Shown here piece by piece: positions 8,517 through 16,965 of a DNA stretch of 24,321 nucleotides (position 1 is the first letter of the stretch; every line of letters begins with the position of its first letter). The stretch is taken from contig JAJZJI010000010.1 in the NCBI GenBank assembly GCA_021828345.1, positions 1-24,321 of the forward strand, given 5' to 3'. This stretch comes from Microcaldota archaeon (GTDB lineage Archaea; Micrarchaeota; Micrarchaeia; Micrarchaeales; Micrarchaeaceae). The notes under the pieces were generated by a model. That model searched no databases, was not told where the DNA came from, and saw only the letters and a list, made by a program, of their open reading frames with translations. A program made the position numbers and the translations under genes.

Positions 8517-8873
8517 ATGCTACCATTTATTTTTTTTATGGGCTTCGGTAGTTTTTTCAATGGTATGGGTAGTGGCATCAGTAATATTTTTAATGGTATG
8601 TTAGGAATAAAAACAGACCCCCCAGACCCCCCTCCGACATTGGTAGGAACTTATGGAAATTTAGTGGATTTGCCAAATTCAAATATTGCTGAACTTCCTC
8701 CAACATTACCGACATTGCAAAATCCAATAGCAGTAAGCAATACGCAAAATCCATTTAGCAATGTATTTAATATGTTTGGGAATATATTTGGAAGTAGTAA
8801 TATAGGAACTGCACAATCAGGAAATCCATTCGGTCCAGCAATTAATCCCGCCCCAAGTCCGTATCTACCTTAA
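8517..8873 (+). CDS. 118-residue Gly/Phe/Pro-rich hydrophobic protein
   Basis: ATG 8517 is preferred over in-frame GTG 8508, which falls in the ribosome-binding region. The N-terminal 30 residues are hydrophobic and glycine-rich (FFMGFGSFFNGMG), followed by a proline-rich segment (DPPDPPPT, about 34-41) and a low-complexity middle. An F-N-M-F-G-N-I-F-G stretch near residue 86 echoes the N-terminus, then comes a Pro-rich end. Charged residues are very few. There is no clear catalytic motif and I recognise no family. Within the cassette it could be a membrane-associated scaffold or minor structural protein. Confidence 0.65.
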   Translation: MLPFIFFMGFGSFFNGMGSGISNIFNGMLGIKTDPPDPPPTLVGTYGNLVDLPNSNIAELPPTLPTLQNPIAVSNTQNPFSNVFNMFGNIFGSSNIGTAQSGNPFGPAINPAPSPYLP

Positions 8874-8896
8874 CAAATTGAAATGAGATGATAAAA

Positions 8897-9613
8897 ATGA
8901 AAATGAATAAATTGTTTATAGGAATATTTGTTAGTATTTTGATGGTTGGCATAGCGTCGGCATCATCAATAAGTGTGTCGTCAATAACTCCAACTACGGT
9001 GTTCCAAAATTCAAATTCGGTTTTTTCATCTTCAATTTCAGATACGGCTACTAATGCAACGCTTACTTATGCAGTTTGGTATTGGAATGGCGTGCAGATA
9101 GCCAACAATACTATATCAGGAACATCGGTTACAGCAACACAATCTTATATGCCTTCGCAAACAGGATATTTCCCAATGGAAGTAATCGCTTTGGATAACC
9201 AGAGTAATACAAATAGTGCTACAAGTATAATAACTGTAACTGGAAATATAACGCAGGCAGAAACATATTCCTTCCCTATAACATATACATGGAATCAAGG
9301 ACAAGTGTATATAATACAAGGAGCTCCAAATCAGAACTGCGGTTTGCTTGTTTTCAATACAATCTATAAAAATGGTAATTATACCCAATCTACATTATTG
9401 CCGTCAGACCAAGCACTCGTAGTTATGCAGGCGTATGCTGAACAAATATTGCAGGTGCCTCCATCGGTATTTATATGCCCAGTAGTATTCCAGGAAGTCC
9501 AAGCAACAACTCCTATATCAAATCAACAGACAAATCCAATAGGAGCAATAATCGGAGGAGCAGTAATATTGGCTATAATAGCTGGTGTATATCTCAAATA
9601 CATTAAGAAATAA
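8897..9613 (+). CDS. Surface protein: Ig-like domain plus YTWN/two-Cys domain and C-terminal anchor
   Basis: ATGs at 8888, 8897 and 8903 are in frame; 8897 fits the GATGATAAAA-ATG spacing seen elsewhere, giving 238 residues. Domains in order: signal peptide (about 1-21, ending GIASA), one PKD/Ig-like domain (about 25-115, with WYWNGVQI), and the same domain as in the 7743 gene, with Y-T-W-N-x-G-Q-V-Y (about 130-138), Cys near 148, L-P-S-D-Q (about 168-172) and Cys near 194. A transmembrane helix (about 214-232) and basic KYIKK end follow. It is the last gene before a strong terminator. Domain sharing with the 7743 gene indicates a duplication in which one copy gained or lost the signal peptide and Ig-like domain. 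Confidence 0.8.
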   Translation: MKMNKLFIGIFVSILMVGIASASSISVSSITPTTVFQNSNSVFSSSISDTATNATLTYAVWYWNGVQIANNTISGTSVTATQSYMPSQTGYFPMEVIALDNQSNTNSATSIITVTGNITQAETYSFPITYTWNQGQVYIIQGAPNQNCGLLVFNTIYKNGNYTQSTLLPSDQALVVMQAYAEQILQVPPSVFICPVVFQEVQATTPISNQQTNPIGAIIGGAVILAIIAGVYLKYIKK

Positions 9614-9624
9614 TAAATTTTAAA

Positions 9625-9657
9625 ACCTCTTATTTAAGAGGTCTTTTTATTTTTTTT
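9625..9657 (+). terminator. Hairpin plus T-tract terminator
   Basis: ACCTCTTA (9625-9632) and TAAGAGGT (9635-9642) are perfect complements around a two-base centre, so a 6-7 bp stem with a small loop forms. A T-rich run follows at 9643-9657. It lies 12 bases after the stop of the preceding gene and just before the next TATA box, as expected for a terminator. Confidence 0.8.
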
Positions 9658-9664
9658 AGCAAAC

Positions 9665-9689
9665 CTTTATATAGTTTTCTTAACTATAT
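9665..9689 (+). promoter_or_regulatory. Archaeal promoter overlapped by an 8-bp inverted repeat
   Basis: CTTTATATA (9665-9673) is the TATA box. ATATAGTT (9669-9676) and AACTATAT (9682-9689) are perfect complements with a five-base spacer and cover the TATA box and the region up to the expected start site. GTGAG (9696-9700) precedes ATG 9704. A repressor bound here would block the promoter. Confidence 0.6.
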
Positions 9690-9703
9690 TATATTGTGAG
9701 AAA

Positions 9704-9901
9704 ATGATACATATCATTCTATTTCTATTGCCTACTTCATCTGCAACGACAACTTCGTTTAATTTTTTTAATCTTCCTGCAAATCCCTTAAGTATGCTAT
9801 TTACCGTCGCTATGCCATCAGTTTTAATTTTATTTGTTTTAATGGTTATACAATATATAGTAAATATATTGAGTAAAATTCGTTCCGCCGTGCTAAAATG
9901 A
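9704..9901 (+). CDS. 65-residue membrane protein
   Basis: It starts at ATG after GTGAGAAA and overlaps the next gene by four bases (ATGA). A short hydrophobic N-terminus (IIHILLFLL-like) is followed by a Ser/Thr/Phe segment, one transmembrane helix (about 36-57) and a basic tail (KIRSAVLK). The product is short, but promoter, ribosome-binding site and overlap support it. Function unknown; the size suits a small coat, holin-like or assembly peptide, with nothing to separate these. Confidence 0.7.
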   Translation: MIHIILFLLPTSSATTTSFNFFNLPANPLSMLFTVAMPSVLILFVLMVIQYIVNILSKIRSAVLK

Positions 9902-11382
9902 ACAAATTATTCCGTTTATTGTATTTATTGCCAATATTATTTATTTTAGGCGTAGTTAATGCTGGCTCGGTTTCATTAAGTATGCCTTCATCAACAATTT
10001 ACGGCAGTCAATTAACAGCAACTGCAACTCAATCATTCAATTCAACAGATACGATAGCAATATATGTTAATGGCACACAAGTGGCAGAAGCCCAGAATAC
10101 TACTTCATATACATTCTTCGCAGGTTCATCATCATATTATTCGGCAGGGTTATACAACATAACAGCAATAGACTTAAACCAGACAACTGATAATTCATCA
10201 ACCCAGAACCTTACGATTAATCAGGCAGTGCCATCAATATCAATAGGTTCGATGCCAGCACTTAACCAATTTTATTATGGACCAATTCCATTTAATTTAG
10301 TTTATTCAATACAAACCTATAATAATCAGCTGAATGCTTCGTTGTATATAAATCAGATTTTAATCAGTAATACAAGCACAAACAATAATTATACGCAAGG
10401 AAATTCATTAGGTGATTATGCAATAGTTTTGAATACAACAGGAAACCAGAACTATACTAATAATTCCTTAACAAATTATATATTCATAAATACCCAATTT
10501 TCAGGAACGACTCAAACAACGAATTATTTAAATTATTTAACAGGCACAAGTATCTATAATCCTGACGATATACTTTCGTTAAATTCAAATATCTTTCCGC
10601 AAATTTATTCTGCAGGGCTTATAATATATCTGAATCCAGCAGGATATATAGAATTTATCCTATCAAACAGCACATCATATAAAAGCAGTAGTTTTTTCAG
10701 TTCAAATCTATATGAGAATACCGCTCCAGACATGTATATGACAATTCCGCTTAATGTAACTAATTTTATACAGAATACTTCAGATTATACTTATCAGGGG
10801 GCTATATTTTATACGCCAGTAATAGATATTTCGCCTTTGGAAGATTGCATACTTGGAGTTGTTGGGTGTTTAAATCCGAGCAGTTCTACAAATTCAACAG
10901 GGCTTACATCTGATGGATTATTTACATTTTTAAGCCAAAGTCCGATTACTTACAATACAACGATAGTATATTCCACTCTGCCAACACTAACAAGTTTTCT
11001 TTATAATTCTTTTATAGACGCCGTTAATATAGGAGCTAAGATAGGAGTTTCAGTTATCCCATCAGCATCATCATTAGTTCCATTATCTTATTCAAATCCT
11101 ATGGCTAATAATTTTGAATACATAACACCCCAACAGAATGCAATAGCTTTATTATCATCCCAATATAATTCTCCAAATCCTCTTGCAGTTTATTTTGATT
11201 TAAACAATGGATTGTTATCATCTAAACCAAATTCGCAGAGCGCATTATATCAATTCAATACCTATTACGATAATCAATATTCATCGAATCAGGCACTTAA
11301 TTATTTTTTTTATAATGGATTAGGTCTTATTTTAGGATATACTATAATAATATATATCTTAATAAAAATAAATGGCGAATAA
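9898..11382 (+). CDS. 494-residue secreted surface protein with C-terminal anchor
   Basis: Start overlaps the previous stop (ATGA), indicating coupled translation. A signal peptide (about 1-22, ending VVNAG) precedes an Ig-like region (about 24-105) with I-Y-V-N-G-T and a G-L-Y-N-I-T strand, a second Ig-like stretch to about 200, and then a long unique region. The unique region has a lone acidic/Cys patch (LEDCILGVVGCLN, near residues 314-326). One transmembrane helix (about 470-488) ends at KINGE. Ectodomain Lys/Arg are rare and sequons common. It belongs to the same anchored-ectodomain class as the PKD proteins but has no WGDG cores. Probably a virion or cell-surface component; I recognise no family. 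Confidence 0.8.
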   Translation: MNKLFRLLYLLPILFILGVVNAGSVSLSMPSSTIYGSQLTATATQSFNSTDTIAIYVNGTQVAEAQNTTSYTFFAGSSSYYSAGLYNITAIDLNQTTDNSSTQNLTINQAVPSISIGSMPALNQFYYGPIPFNLVYSIQTYNNQLNASLYINQILISNTSTNNNYTQGNSLGDYAIVLNTTGNQNYTNNSLTNYIFINTQFSGTTQTTNYLNYLTGTSIYNPDDILSLNSNIFPQIYSAGLIIYLNPAGYIEFILSNSTSYKSSSFFSSNLYENTAPDMYMTIPLNVTNFIQNTSDYTYQGAIFYTPVIDISPLEDCILGVVGCLNPSSSTNSTGLTSDGLFTFLSQSPITYNTTIVYSTLPTLTSFLYNSFIDAVNIGAKIGVSVIPSASSLVPLSYSNPMANNFEYITPQQNAIALLSSQYNSPNPLAVYFDLNNGLLSSKPNSQSALYQFNTYYDNQYSSNQALNYFFYNGLGLILGYTIIIYILIKINGE

Positions 11383-11892
11383 ATGTTACCTATATTTTCT
11401 ATTATTCCAGGAGGAAGCACATTAGTTTGGATTGCAGTAGCAATATCCTTTATAACATTATTTTGGAATCCAATCGTTATAGGTCTATTCATATTTGTTT
11501 ATGAACTTCTTTTAAGACTTGATTTATACGGAGGAATTAATAAACTTGTAGAGGCATTTCTTGTTAAGAAAAATGGGAGTGGATTTTTTTCTTCGAGCAA
11601 CGAACCAATGGGAGCGGAAACAAAGAAAATTTTATTCGGATTAAGCAGTCCTTTTAAGGCATTGCTTAACATTAACAGAGGATTGCTTTATGCGGCATTT
11701 TTCATAACATTAATAGGGTCATTTCCATTAAGTCTTATGTTTAAATTGCAAGGAACTGGAGTTATTTTCGGATTTATAGATACAATAATAAATCTGGAAT
11801 TTCCAGTGCTGACGCTCTTAATCGGATTAGTAGTTGTGGATAAATTAAGTGATATAATGATTTCAATATCTGGAATCGCAGGCAGGATATAA
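11383..11892 (+). CDS. 169-residue multi-pass membrane protein
   Basis: It follows the previous stop with no gap and overlaps the next start by one base. There are likely four hydrophobic segments: about 15-28 and 30-46 (possibly one re-entrant unit), 104-122 and 140-153. Between them is a soluble loop (about 47-100) with several Lys. Such loops suggest the N- and C-terminal membrane parts bracket a cytosolic segment. Placement between two large surface proteins suggests a role in anchoring or assembly. No motif I recognise. Confidence 0.75.
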   Translation: MLPIFSIIPGGSTLVWIAVAISFITLFWNPIVIGLFIFVYELLLRLDLYGGINKLVEAFLVKKNGSGFFSSSNEPMGAETKKILFGLSSPFKALLNINRGLLYAAFFITLIGSFPLSLMFKLQGTGVIFGFIDTIINLEFPVLTLLIGLVVVDKLSDIMISISGIAGRI

Positions 11893-14018
11893 TGGACAAA
11901 AATCAAATAGTATATGCTACATTCGTTATAATATTAATGATGGGAATATCATTTGCAGTTCTATCTGGTTCATTACAGCAGATAAATAATTTCTTTCAAA
12001 TTCAATATGCCCAGATGACTGGGCAGTTTCTCACGAATGATATGGTAACATTTTTTACAACAAGCAGTTATCCTCTGAATAATGCAATATCAATGCAGAA
12101 CTATAATCAGATGCTGGCAAATGGCAGTTATGCCACGCTGACGAATATAACAAGATATATTGCCACAGAGGGAGTAAGCATAATGCCTTTGATAACACCT
12201 TATTACACCCAGACTCCATTAAGCGATTATGTGAGCGTCCAGGCTCCTCCGTCCTTGATTTACGCAGATAATCCTTCAAACATACCGCAACAGAATGTAA
12301 CTTCAAACTATATATATCCAGCATATCTTATGTCCTATACTGCTAATTGCTCTGCTTTATCTATACAACAGCTTCAACAGATAGCATCAAATAATCCTAT
12401 GATTTATATGCTAAATCAATGCAATGCAACGACTTCAAATGAAACATTTTATGCTTTGGTAGGGATAAGCAATAATACCTCAACTAATGTAGACGCTATA
12501 TTCACTTCAATGAACCCAACTTATTCCGCAGGAGTATCTGAAACCGAGCCATTGGCTACATACGACCAGTTTGGCAATATAATTATAAATAATACTGCAA
12601 TATCAGGACAAATATTAGGATATGCTGTTTCATCTACCTTTGGATTAAACATAATTAATTTTGACGGACAAACTGAAACATTAAATCCAATAAGAGATAT
12701 TTTTCAAGGAAATTTCACTACTGGAACTACATTCATAGACAATTCATTCTGCTGGAATATAGCGCAAACCTCGCTTACGGATTATTTGACAACACAAGGA
12801 TATACTCAATTTCCATATCTTTATCAATATCATTATAACGGCGATAATTACTTATGCTTAAATATCCAGGCAACAAATAATCTATTAAATGCGACTTCCA
12901 ATATAGACGGAACAGCATTCTCATTCAATCCGACAGCATCGCTTTTGGCAAATGGAAGCTTGCAGAATTACGATTATATAATAGCAAAACAAATAGGAGA
13001 AATATCATCATTTCAATACTTGATTCAAGGAAGTTCCATATCAGTTGATAATTTATCTATAAGCCAGCCATATTGGTTTATTCCAAATATGACAGACACA
13101 TTCAGCATAAATCCTGCTCCAAATTATGAATTTACGCTTATTACGGCTCTACAGCCCTATATTTCGTCATATATCCCGATTAGCGGGCAGGAGCCTTCGT
13201 ATTCCCCAATAGTATTCAATATAACTGAAAATTCGGCAAATTACCAGGCAAGCTCGATAATAACTTCGATTAATACTTATCTATATAGCCCATTACTGCA
13301 AAATATTACATATCAGTATCAATTTGAACAGCCAGTCAACGGAACTCCAGTATACTGCATTAATATCTGCAATTATAATGGAAGTTTAGTTTATCAGGAT
13401 TTTGAGCATAATTATCAATATGCAAATCCTAATTTTGGATATTTAGTATTACCTCAATTAAATCAAACACTTTATTACACGCCGCAATTCACTTTGATAG
13501 CACAGACGCCATTAGTAAATAATACAGATGCATTATCTCCACTTATGGGGCAATATTGTTATTATACTGGTTCAATATATACCTGCAAGTATGGATTGAC
13601 GCCAAGCCAGACATTTAATAAGGAACAGAATGTCAGCAGTTTTGTTATATACGAAAGAATAAATCCTAACGATGTATGGCAAGTCGGAGGACAGCAATTG
13701 ACAGGGTGGCAGAATTTCGTAGGATACCTGCAACAGCAAAATCAAATCAATAATATACAAACAATATCAAAACTAAATCCAGAAGGCGAAATTCAATATA
13801 CAGTTACAGGAAAGGTAATAGCGATAAATCCGAGTTTTATTTATATAGTGCCGAGCAGTTATTCAATTAATCCACTGGCATATCCTCCTGCGCAGGTATT
13901 AAGCACATCTCCTTATTCTGTCGTGGAATTTATAATATTCATTGTAATACTTCCTTTTATCTCGTATTTGCTCACAAGCATAAAAGTAAAGGATATTATA
14001 GTAAAAGGAAATAAATGA
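11892..14018 (+). CDS. 708-residue protein with membrane helices at both ends
   Basis: ATG overlaps the previous stop by one base. An N-terminal hydrophobic helix (about 7-24) lacks a clear cleavage site and is probably an uncleaved anchor. It is followed by a polar, Asn/Gln/Tyr-rich ectodomain of about 640 residues with scattered cysteines, and a C-terminal helix (about 675-696) with a basic tail (KVKDIIVKGNK). Both ends would face the cytosol with the middle outside. There are no PKD cores. A glycoprotein or baseplate-like role is conceivable; no family is recognised. It is the last gene before a promoter-containing gap, closing the operon that began at 9704. Confidence 0.8.
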   Translation: MDKNQIVYATFVIILMMGISFAVLSGSLQQINNFFQIQYAQMTGQFLTNDMVTFFTTSSYPLNNAISMQNYNQMLANGSYATLTNITRYIATEGVSIMPLITPYYTQTPLSDYVSVQAPPSLIYADNPSNIPQQNVTSNYIYPAYLMSYTANCSALSIQQLQQIASNNPMIYMLNQCNATTSNETFYALVGISNNTSTNVDAIFTSMNPTYSAGVSETEPLATYDQFGNIIINNTAISGQILGYAVSSTFGLNIINFDGQTETLNPIRDIFQGNFTTGTTFIDNSFCWNIAQTSLTDYLTTQGYTQFPYLYQYHYNGDNYLCLNIQATNNLLNATSNIDGTAFSFNPTASLLANGSLQNYDYIIAKQIGEISSFQYLIQGSSISVDNLSISQPYWFIPNMTDTFSINPAPNYEFTLITALQPYISSYIPISGQEPSYSPIVFNITENSANYQASSIITSINTYLYSPLLQNITYQYQFEQPVNGTPVYCINICNYNGSLVYQDFEHNYQYANPNFGYLVLPQLNQTLYYTPQFTLIAQTPLVNNTDALSPLMGQYCYYTGSIYTCKYGLTPSQTFNKEQNVSSFVIYERINPNDVWQVGGQQLTGWQNFVGYLQQQNQINNIQTISKLNPEGEIQYTVTGKVIAINPSFIYIVPSSYSINPLAYPPAQVLSTSPYSVVEFIIFIVILPFISYLLTSIKVKDIIVKGNK

Positions 14019-14024
14019 AAAGGT

Positions 14025-14053
14025 ATTTATACTTTTAGGTATATATTAATATA
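14025..14053 (+). promoter_or_regulatory. Promoter with TATATTAATATA palindrome
   Basis: ATTTATAC (14025-14032) is a TATA-like box. A perfect 12-bp palindrome TATATTAATATA (14042-14053) lies just downstream, near the expected start site. GGTG (14065-14068) is the ribosome-binding site for ATG 14074. An alternative reading is that the palindrome itself contains the TATA box of a leaderless transcript. Confidence 0.5.
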
Positions 14054-14073
14054 CATCCTTTTTTGGTGCAATA

Positions 14074-14712
14074 ATGAACTTATCTAAATATGTCTATATG
14101 ATTATAGCTGTTGGTGCAGTAGCTATTATCGGATTTTTTGCAACCATGTTTGCTTTTCAGTATTTTGGGCTGATTGGTGGAATAATATTGCTAATTACAA
14201 CAATATTCAGTGCATTTGGAATTTTGGCAATTTTTATAATAAGACACGCTCCTGTTGAAAGCTTTTATGATGCTGTAAAAGAGCAAGGCAGACCACAGGC
14301 AAAAATGGTAATAATAAAAGATGAGAAGACAAATACAATGTGGTTTCAGGAAATGGGGGAATTGATAATGACTGATAAAGGTGGTTTCTTCTTTTACGGA
14401 CACCCATTCATAAAGCCAAGAAGAATTTTATTGATAAATTCATTATCATCAGCGGAAGCTGTTCCGCAGTTCATTGTAATAAACGGAGTGCCACGATTCA
14501 AGGACAGAATGCTTTATGTAGAGACTAATCATGCTGTCTTGATAAAAGGCAAGCCTACGACATACGAGGACTTAATAGAGAGCATAGCGGCAACTGATAC
14601 AATATCCAGATTATCAGATAATGTAAGGAAAGCAATCGGTGGAAACAACGAATTCATTAAAGACAAAACAGATAAAATGAGAATGGATGAGTTTGACAAA
14701 GGGGGAATATGA
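14074..14712 (+). CDS. 212-residue protein: two TM helices plus cytosolic domain
   Basis: Two adjacent transmembrane helices (about 6-28 and 33-55) are joined by a short turn, so both ends face the cytosol. The remainder (about 60-212) is a soluble, charged domain with alternating beta strands to about 165 and a helical end rich in Lys and Asp. The composition of that domain matches cytosolic proteins and differs sharply from the secreted ectodomains upstream. It overlaps the next gene by four bases (ATGA). First gene of a long operon. No motif recognised; a membrane-tethered assembly or matrix role is possible. Confidence 0.78.
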   Translation: MNLSKYVYMIIAVGAVAIIGFFATMFAFQYFGLIGGIILLITTIFSAFGILAIFIIRHAPVESFYDAVKEQGRPQAKMVIIKDEKTNTMWFQEMGELIMTDKGGFFFYGHPFIKPRRILLINSLSSAEAVPQFIVINGVPRFKDRMLYVETNHAVLIKGKPTTYEDLIESIAATDTISRLSDNVRKAIGGNNEFIKDKTDKMRMDEFDKGGI

Positions 14713-15119
14713 AGATTAAGGTTAATAGTTTAAATATTTTTGATTATTCAAAAGCAGTGAAATATTCTACAAAGGAATATCTTGATTTAAGGATAAACTG
14801 GATGAATCTTAACCATGCCCAGAATATAATATTTTCGTTAAGCAAAACTTCAATAAAGGACGAATTAAGGGCGTCGGAAATCTTCAATAGCATATTATCT
14901 GCAATGGGAAACCAGTATACCTATAAAATAAAGATACTTATCGGAGCTGAAATTATCGGAAAGAAACAAAGATGCGATATAAGACTCACGGAAGAAAATC
15001 AGAAGAAATATGATACAATCAAGGAAGAATTTAAGATGAATGGCAAGGATGAAGAATTATTCAATATTTTAATCAAAATATTTTGCGATGAATACGAGAT
15101 GATGCAGTATGGAAAATAA
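14709..15119 (+). CDS. 136-residue soluble protein of unknown function
   Basis: Start is coupled to the previous stop (ATGA) and the end overlaps the next gene by 11 bases. It has no signal or membrane segment. It is mixed alpha/beta and charged, with a helical C-terminal half (E-E-N-Q-K-K-Y ... D-E-Y-E-M-M). Sandwiched between two membrane proteins, it may be a peripheral partner on the cytosolic side. I recognise no family. Confidence 0.75.
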   Translation: MKIKVNSLNIFDYSKAVKYSTKEYLDLRINWMNLNHAQNIIFSLSKTSIKDELRASEIFNSILSAMGNQYTYKIKILIGAEIIGKKQRCDIRLTEENQKKYDTIKEEFKMNGKDEELFNILIKIFCDEYEMMQYGK

Positions 15120-15666
15120 GTTTAATACAGCGTCAGTGATATTGTTCCTGACAGGGTTATTATCAGTTATAGTTTACATAATGTTAAGATTATTTGTAAA
15201 TCCGACATTCCAGCAGGGACTGGCATCTGCAATGATGACTGCATTCATATTGTCCTTATTTATTGCATTATCAGTATTAGTTAATTATGTATATTTGTCA
15301 AGGTGGAGGAAAGGCAAACCTTTGTTCGGAATGTTCTCTATGATTGTGAAGCACACTAAAAAGCCAATATCAAAACTTGGAGAATTTTCAATTATAAAAG
15401 AATATCTGCTTTGCAGATTGGATTCTATGCCAATTGTGGTTTTCGGATATGGATTTTTGACATGGTGGCTTATCCAACCATTATTATTTACTATAAGTTT
15501 TTCACAAGCAGAATTGATTTTGTCAATATTGTATATAAGTTTAATGCTTTCATATATAATTTATGTGGGTATAATGGGATTTATGCTTTATTTAGATATA
15601 TTATCCAAGAAAGAAGAGTTTAATGAGAATCAAATAAATGACATGGTAATGGGTATATTCAAATGA
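15109..15666 (+). CDS. 185-residue four-TM membrane protein
   Basis: Four hydrophobic helices are visible: about 8-29, 38-62, 108-130 and 134-163. A basic soluble loop (about 64-103, with SRWRKGKP and KHTKKP) lies between the second and third, and an acidic tail ends the protein. The basic loop predicts N-in/C-in topology. It overlaps both neighbours (11 bases upstream, ATGA downstream), so it is firmly part of the operon. No catalytic motif. Confidence 0.78.
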   Translation: MENKFNTASVILFLTGLLSVIVYIMLRLFVNPTFQQGLASAMMTAFILSLFIALSVLVNYVYLSRWRKGKPLFGMFSMIVKHTKKPISKLGEFSIIKEYLLCRLDSMPIVVFGYGFLTWWLIQPLLFTISFSQAELILSILYISLMLSYIIYVGIMGFMLYLDILSKKEEFNENQINDMVMGIFK

Positions 15667-16154
15667 GGAAACTTACATTCGCATTGTTTTCAATGACATT
15701 TATGTTGTCAATAATAGTAATAGCAAATGCCGATAGTGTATCATTGATTCCAAGCACGAATAACCAAATATACAACTATCAAATAAATATAAATAAGCTT
15801 AACGATACTCCGCCAATATTTACATTTCTATTAGCGAATAGCACAGGAACACCATACATATATCCTGCGTCGCAGAACTGCACGATAACTAATATAGTAA
15901 CTTGCCAGGCAGTATTTTTAAAAACTCCTGGATTTTACGATACAATATTGGTTTATCAGAACTCAAAATTATACGAGACACTCCAGCTTACAGGGGGAGA
16001 AATAATCTATGAACCGCAAACAATAGGGCAACAGATAGATATAACAAAGGTTTCAAATATAAAATGGATAGTAGGTTGGGCTGGATTATCTATAATAATA
16101 GTCTTATTATTGGGAAATACAATATATTATTTATATAAAAAAGGAGGAATTTAA
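15663..16154 (+). CDS. 163-residue type I membrane protein
   Basis: Signal peptide (about 1-23, ending IANAD), a beta-rich ectodomain of about 110 residues with two cysteines close together (Asn-Cys-Thr and Thr-Cys-Gln, about residues 79 and 87), then a transmembrane helix (about 136-157) and KKGGI tail. Same anchored-ectodomain plan as the larger surface proteins but small. Start coupled by ATGA overlap. Function unknown. Confidence 0.75.
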   Translation: MRKLTFALFSMTFMLSIIVIANADSVSLIPSTNNQIYNYQININKLNDTPPIFTFLLANSTGTPYIYPASQNCTITNIVTCQAVFLKTPGFYDTILVYQNSKLYETLQLTGGEIIYEPQTIGQQIDITKVSNIKWIVGWAGLSIIIVLLLGNTIYYLYKKGGI

Positions 16155-16621
16155 TGAAAGCTTTATATATTTTGCTGGATAATTTAAATATTATAGAAAA
16201 AAAAGAAGACGATGTTTTAACTGATAGCTTATTTAAAAAAATCTCAGATAAAATAGAGTATAATTATTTGGATAAAAATTCAAAGGAACTAATTGTTGCT
16301 GTTCTATATGTCCATATAAAATACGGAATACCTATTACATATAGTTCTTCGCTGTTAAATCTGAATAAATACGAAGTCTTAAAAATAAAAAGAAAATTGC
16401 ATATAAAAACAAATAACGGAAATGTCCAGAAATTTGCGGAATATATGTTTAAAACATTTAAAACGAAAATTAAGATTGCACCAAGTGATACTTATCCGAG
16501 TTTAATAGCAAAATTTGCTCTGTTGAAGAAGGCAAAGAAAGACGAGGATTATAAAAAAAATATATTCGGTTATTCCCCAGAAGCTATTAGATATTATTTT
16601 AAAAAAAATAAAAGTGGTTAA
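16154..16621 (+). CDS. 155-residue protein, possible TFB-like cyclin fold
   Basis: A strong GGAGG ribosome-binding site (16142-16146) precedes ATG 16154, which overlaps the previous stop by one base. The protein is cytosolic, helical and basic. Residues about 44-82 (K-E-L-I-V-A-V-L-Y, then Y-G-I-P-I-T and K-Y-E-V-L-K-I-K-R-K-L) follow the order seen in a TFB/TFIIB cyclin repeat. Residues about 112-150 (YPSLIAKFALL ... YSPEAIRYYFK) could be a second, shorter repeat. There is no N-terminal zinc ribbon. If right, it would be a promoter-recognition or anti-TFB factor encoded by the element. The match is by pattern only; a generic helical DNA-binding protein is the main alternative. Confidence 0.65.
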   Translation: MKALYILLDNLNIIEKKEDDVLTDSLFKKISDKIEYNYLDKNSKELIVAVLYVHIKYGIPITYSSSLLNLNKYEVLKIKRKLHIKTNNGNVQKFAEYMFKTFKTKIKIAPSDTYPSLIAKFALLKKAKKDEDYKKNIFGYSPEAIRYYFKKNKSG

Positions 16622-16622
16622 T

Positions 16623-16943
16623 ATGAGTATAATAGATACAATGAAAGTGGCTAACGCCATAAGCTCCAAAATAGAGCCAGATGTGAAAGCAATAATGCAA
16701 CAAATAGAAAGTTATTACGCATCAATTAACGAAAAGCCTTTAACAGAGGATATTTTGGTAGCTTCAATAGAAATTTTAAATACTTGGGATTATGTCGATG
16801 CACATCCTCATGCAGTAAAAAAGGAAATAAGGAAGGCAATGGAACATATACCAATAAATAAAAGACTATACGCTTTATTTTATATTATTCAGGCAATTGT
16901 CCTGAACAGCATACAAGAAGATATAAAGAACGGAAAAATATAA
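16623..16943 (+). CDS. 106-residue helical cytosolic protein
   Basis: ATG 16623 is chosen; GTG 16614 is in frame but falls in the GTGGT ribosome-binding region and inside the previous gene. The protein is all-helical by composition, with an H-P-H-A segment (about 62-66) and amphipathic helices on each side. No signal or membrane helix. Lies between the possible TFB-like protein and the stalk protein. Function unknown. Confidence 0.7.
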   Translation: MSIIDTMKVANAISSKIEPDVKAIMQQIESYYASINEKPLTEDILVASIEILNTWDYVDAHPHAVKKEIRKAMEHIPINKRLYALFYIIQAIVLNSIQEDIKNGKI

Positions 16944-16965
16944 AAATAATAAAAAAAGGATAAAC

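Noticed and set aside
8517..8873. Viral late-domain motif in the Pro-rich protein
   Set aside because: DPPDPPPT and SPYLP are suggestive of budding motifs but no canonical PPxY or PTAP sequence is present; composition alone explains the prolines.
16939..16965. Promoter in the gap before the stalk protein
   Set aside because: The A-rich stretch is only about 20 bases from the ATG, too close for a TATA box with a start site before the gene; co-transcription with upstream genes is simpler.
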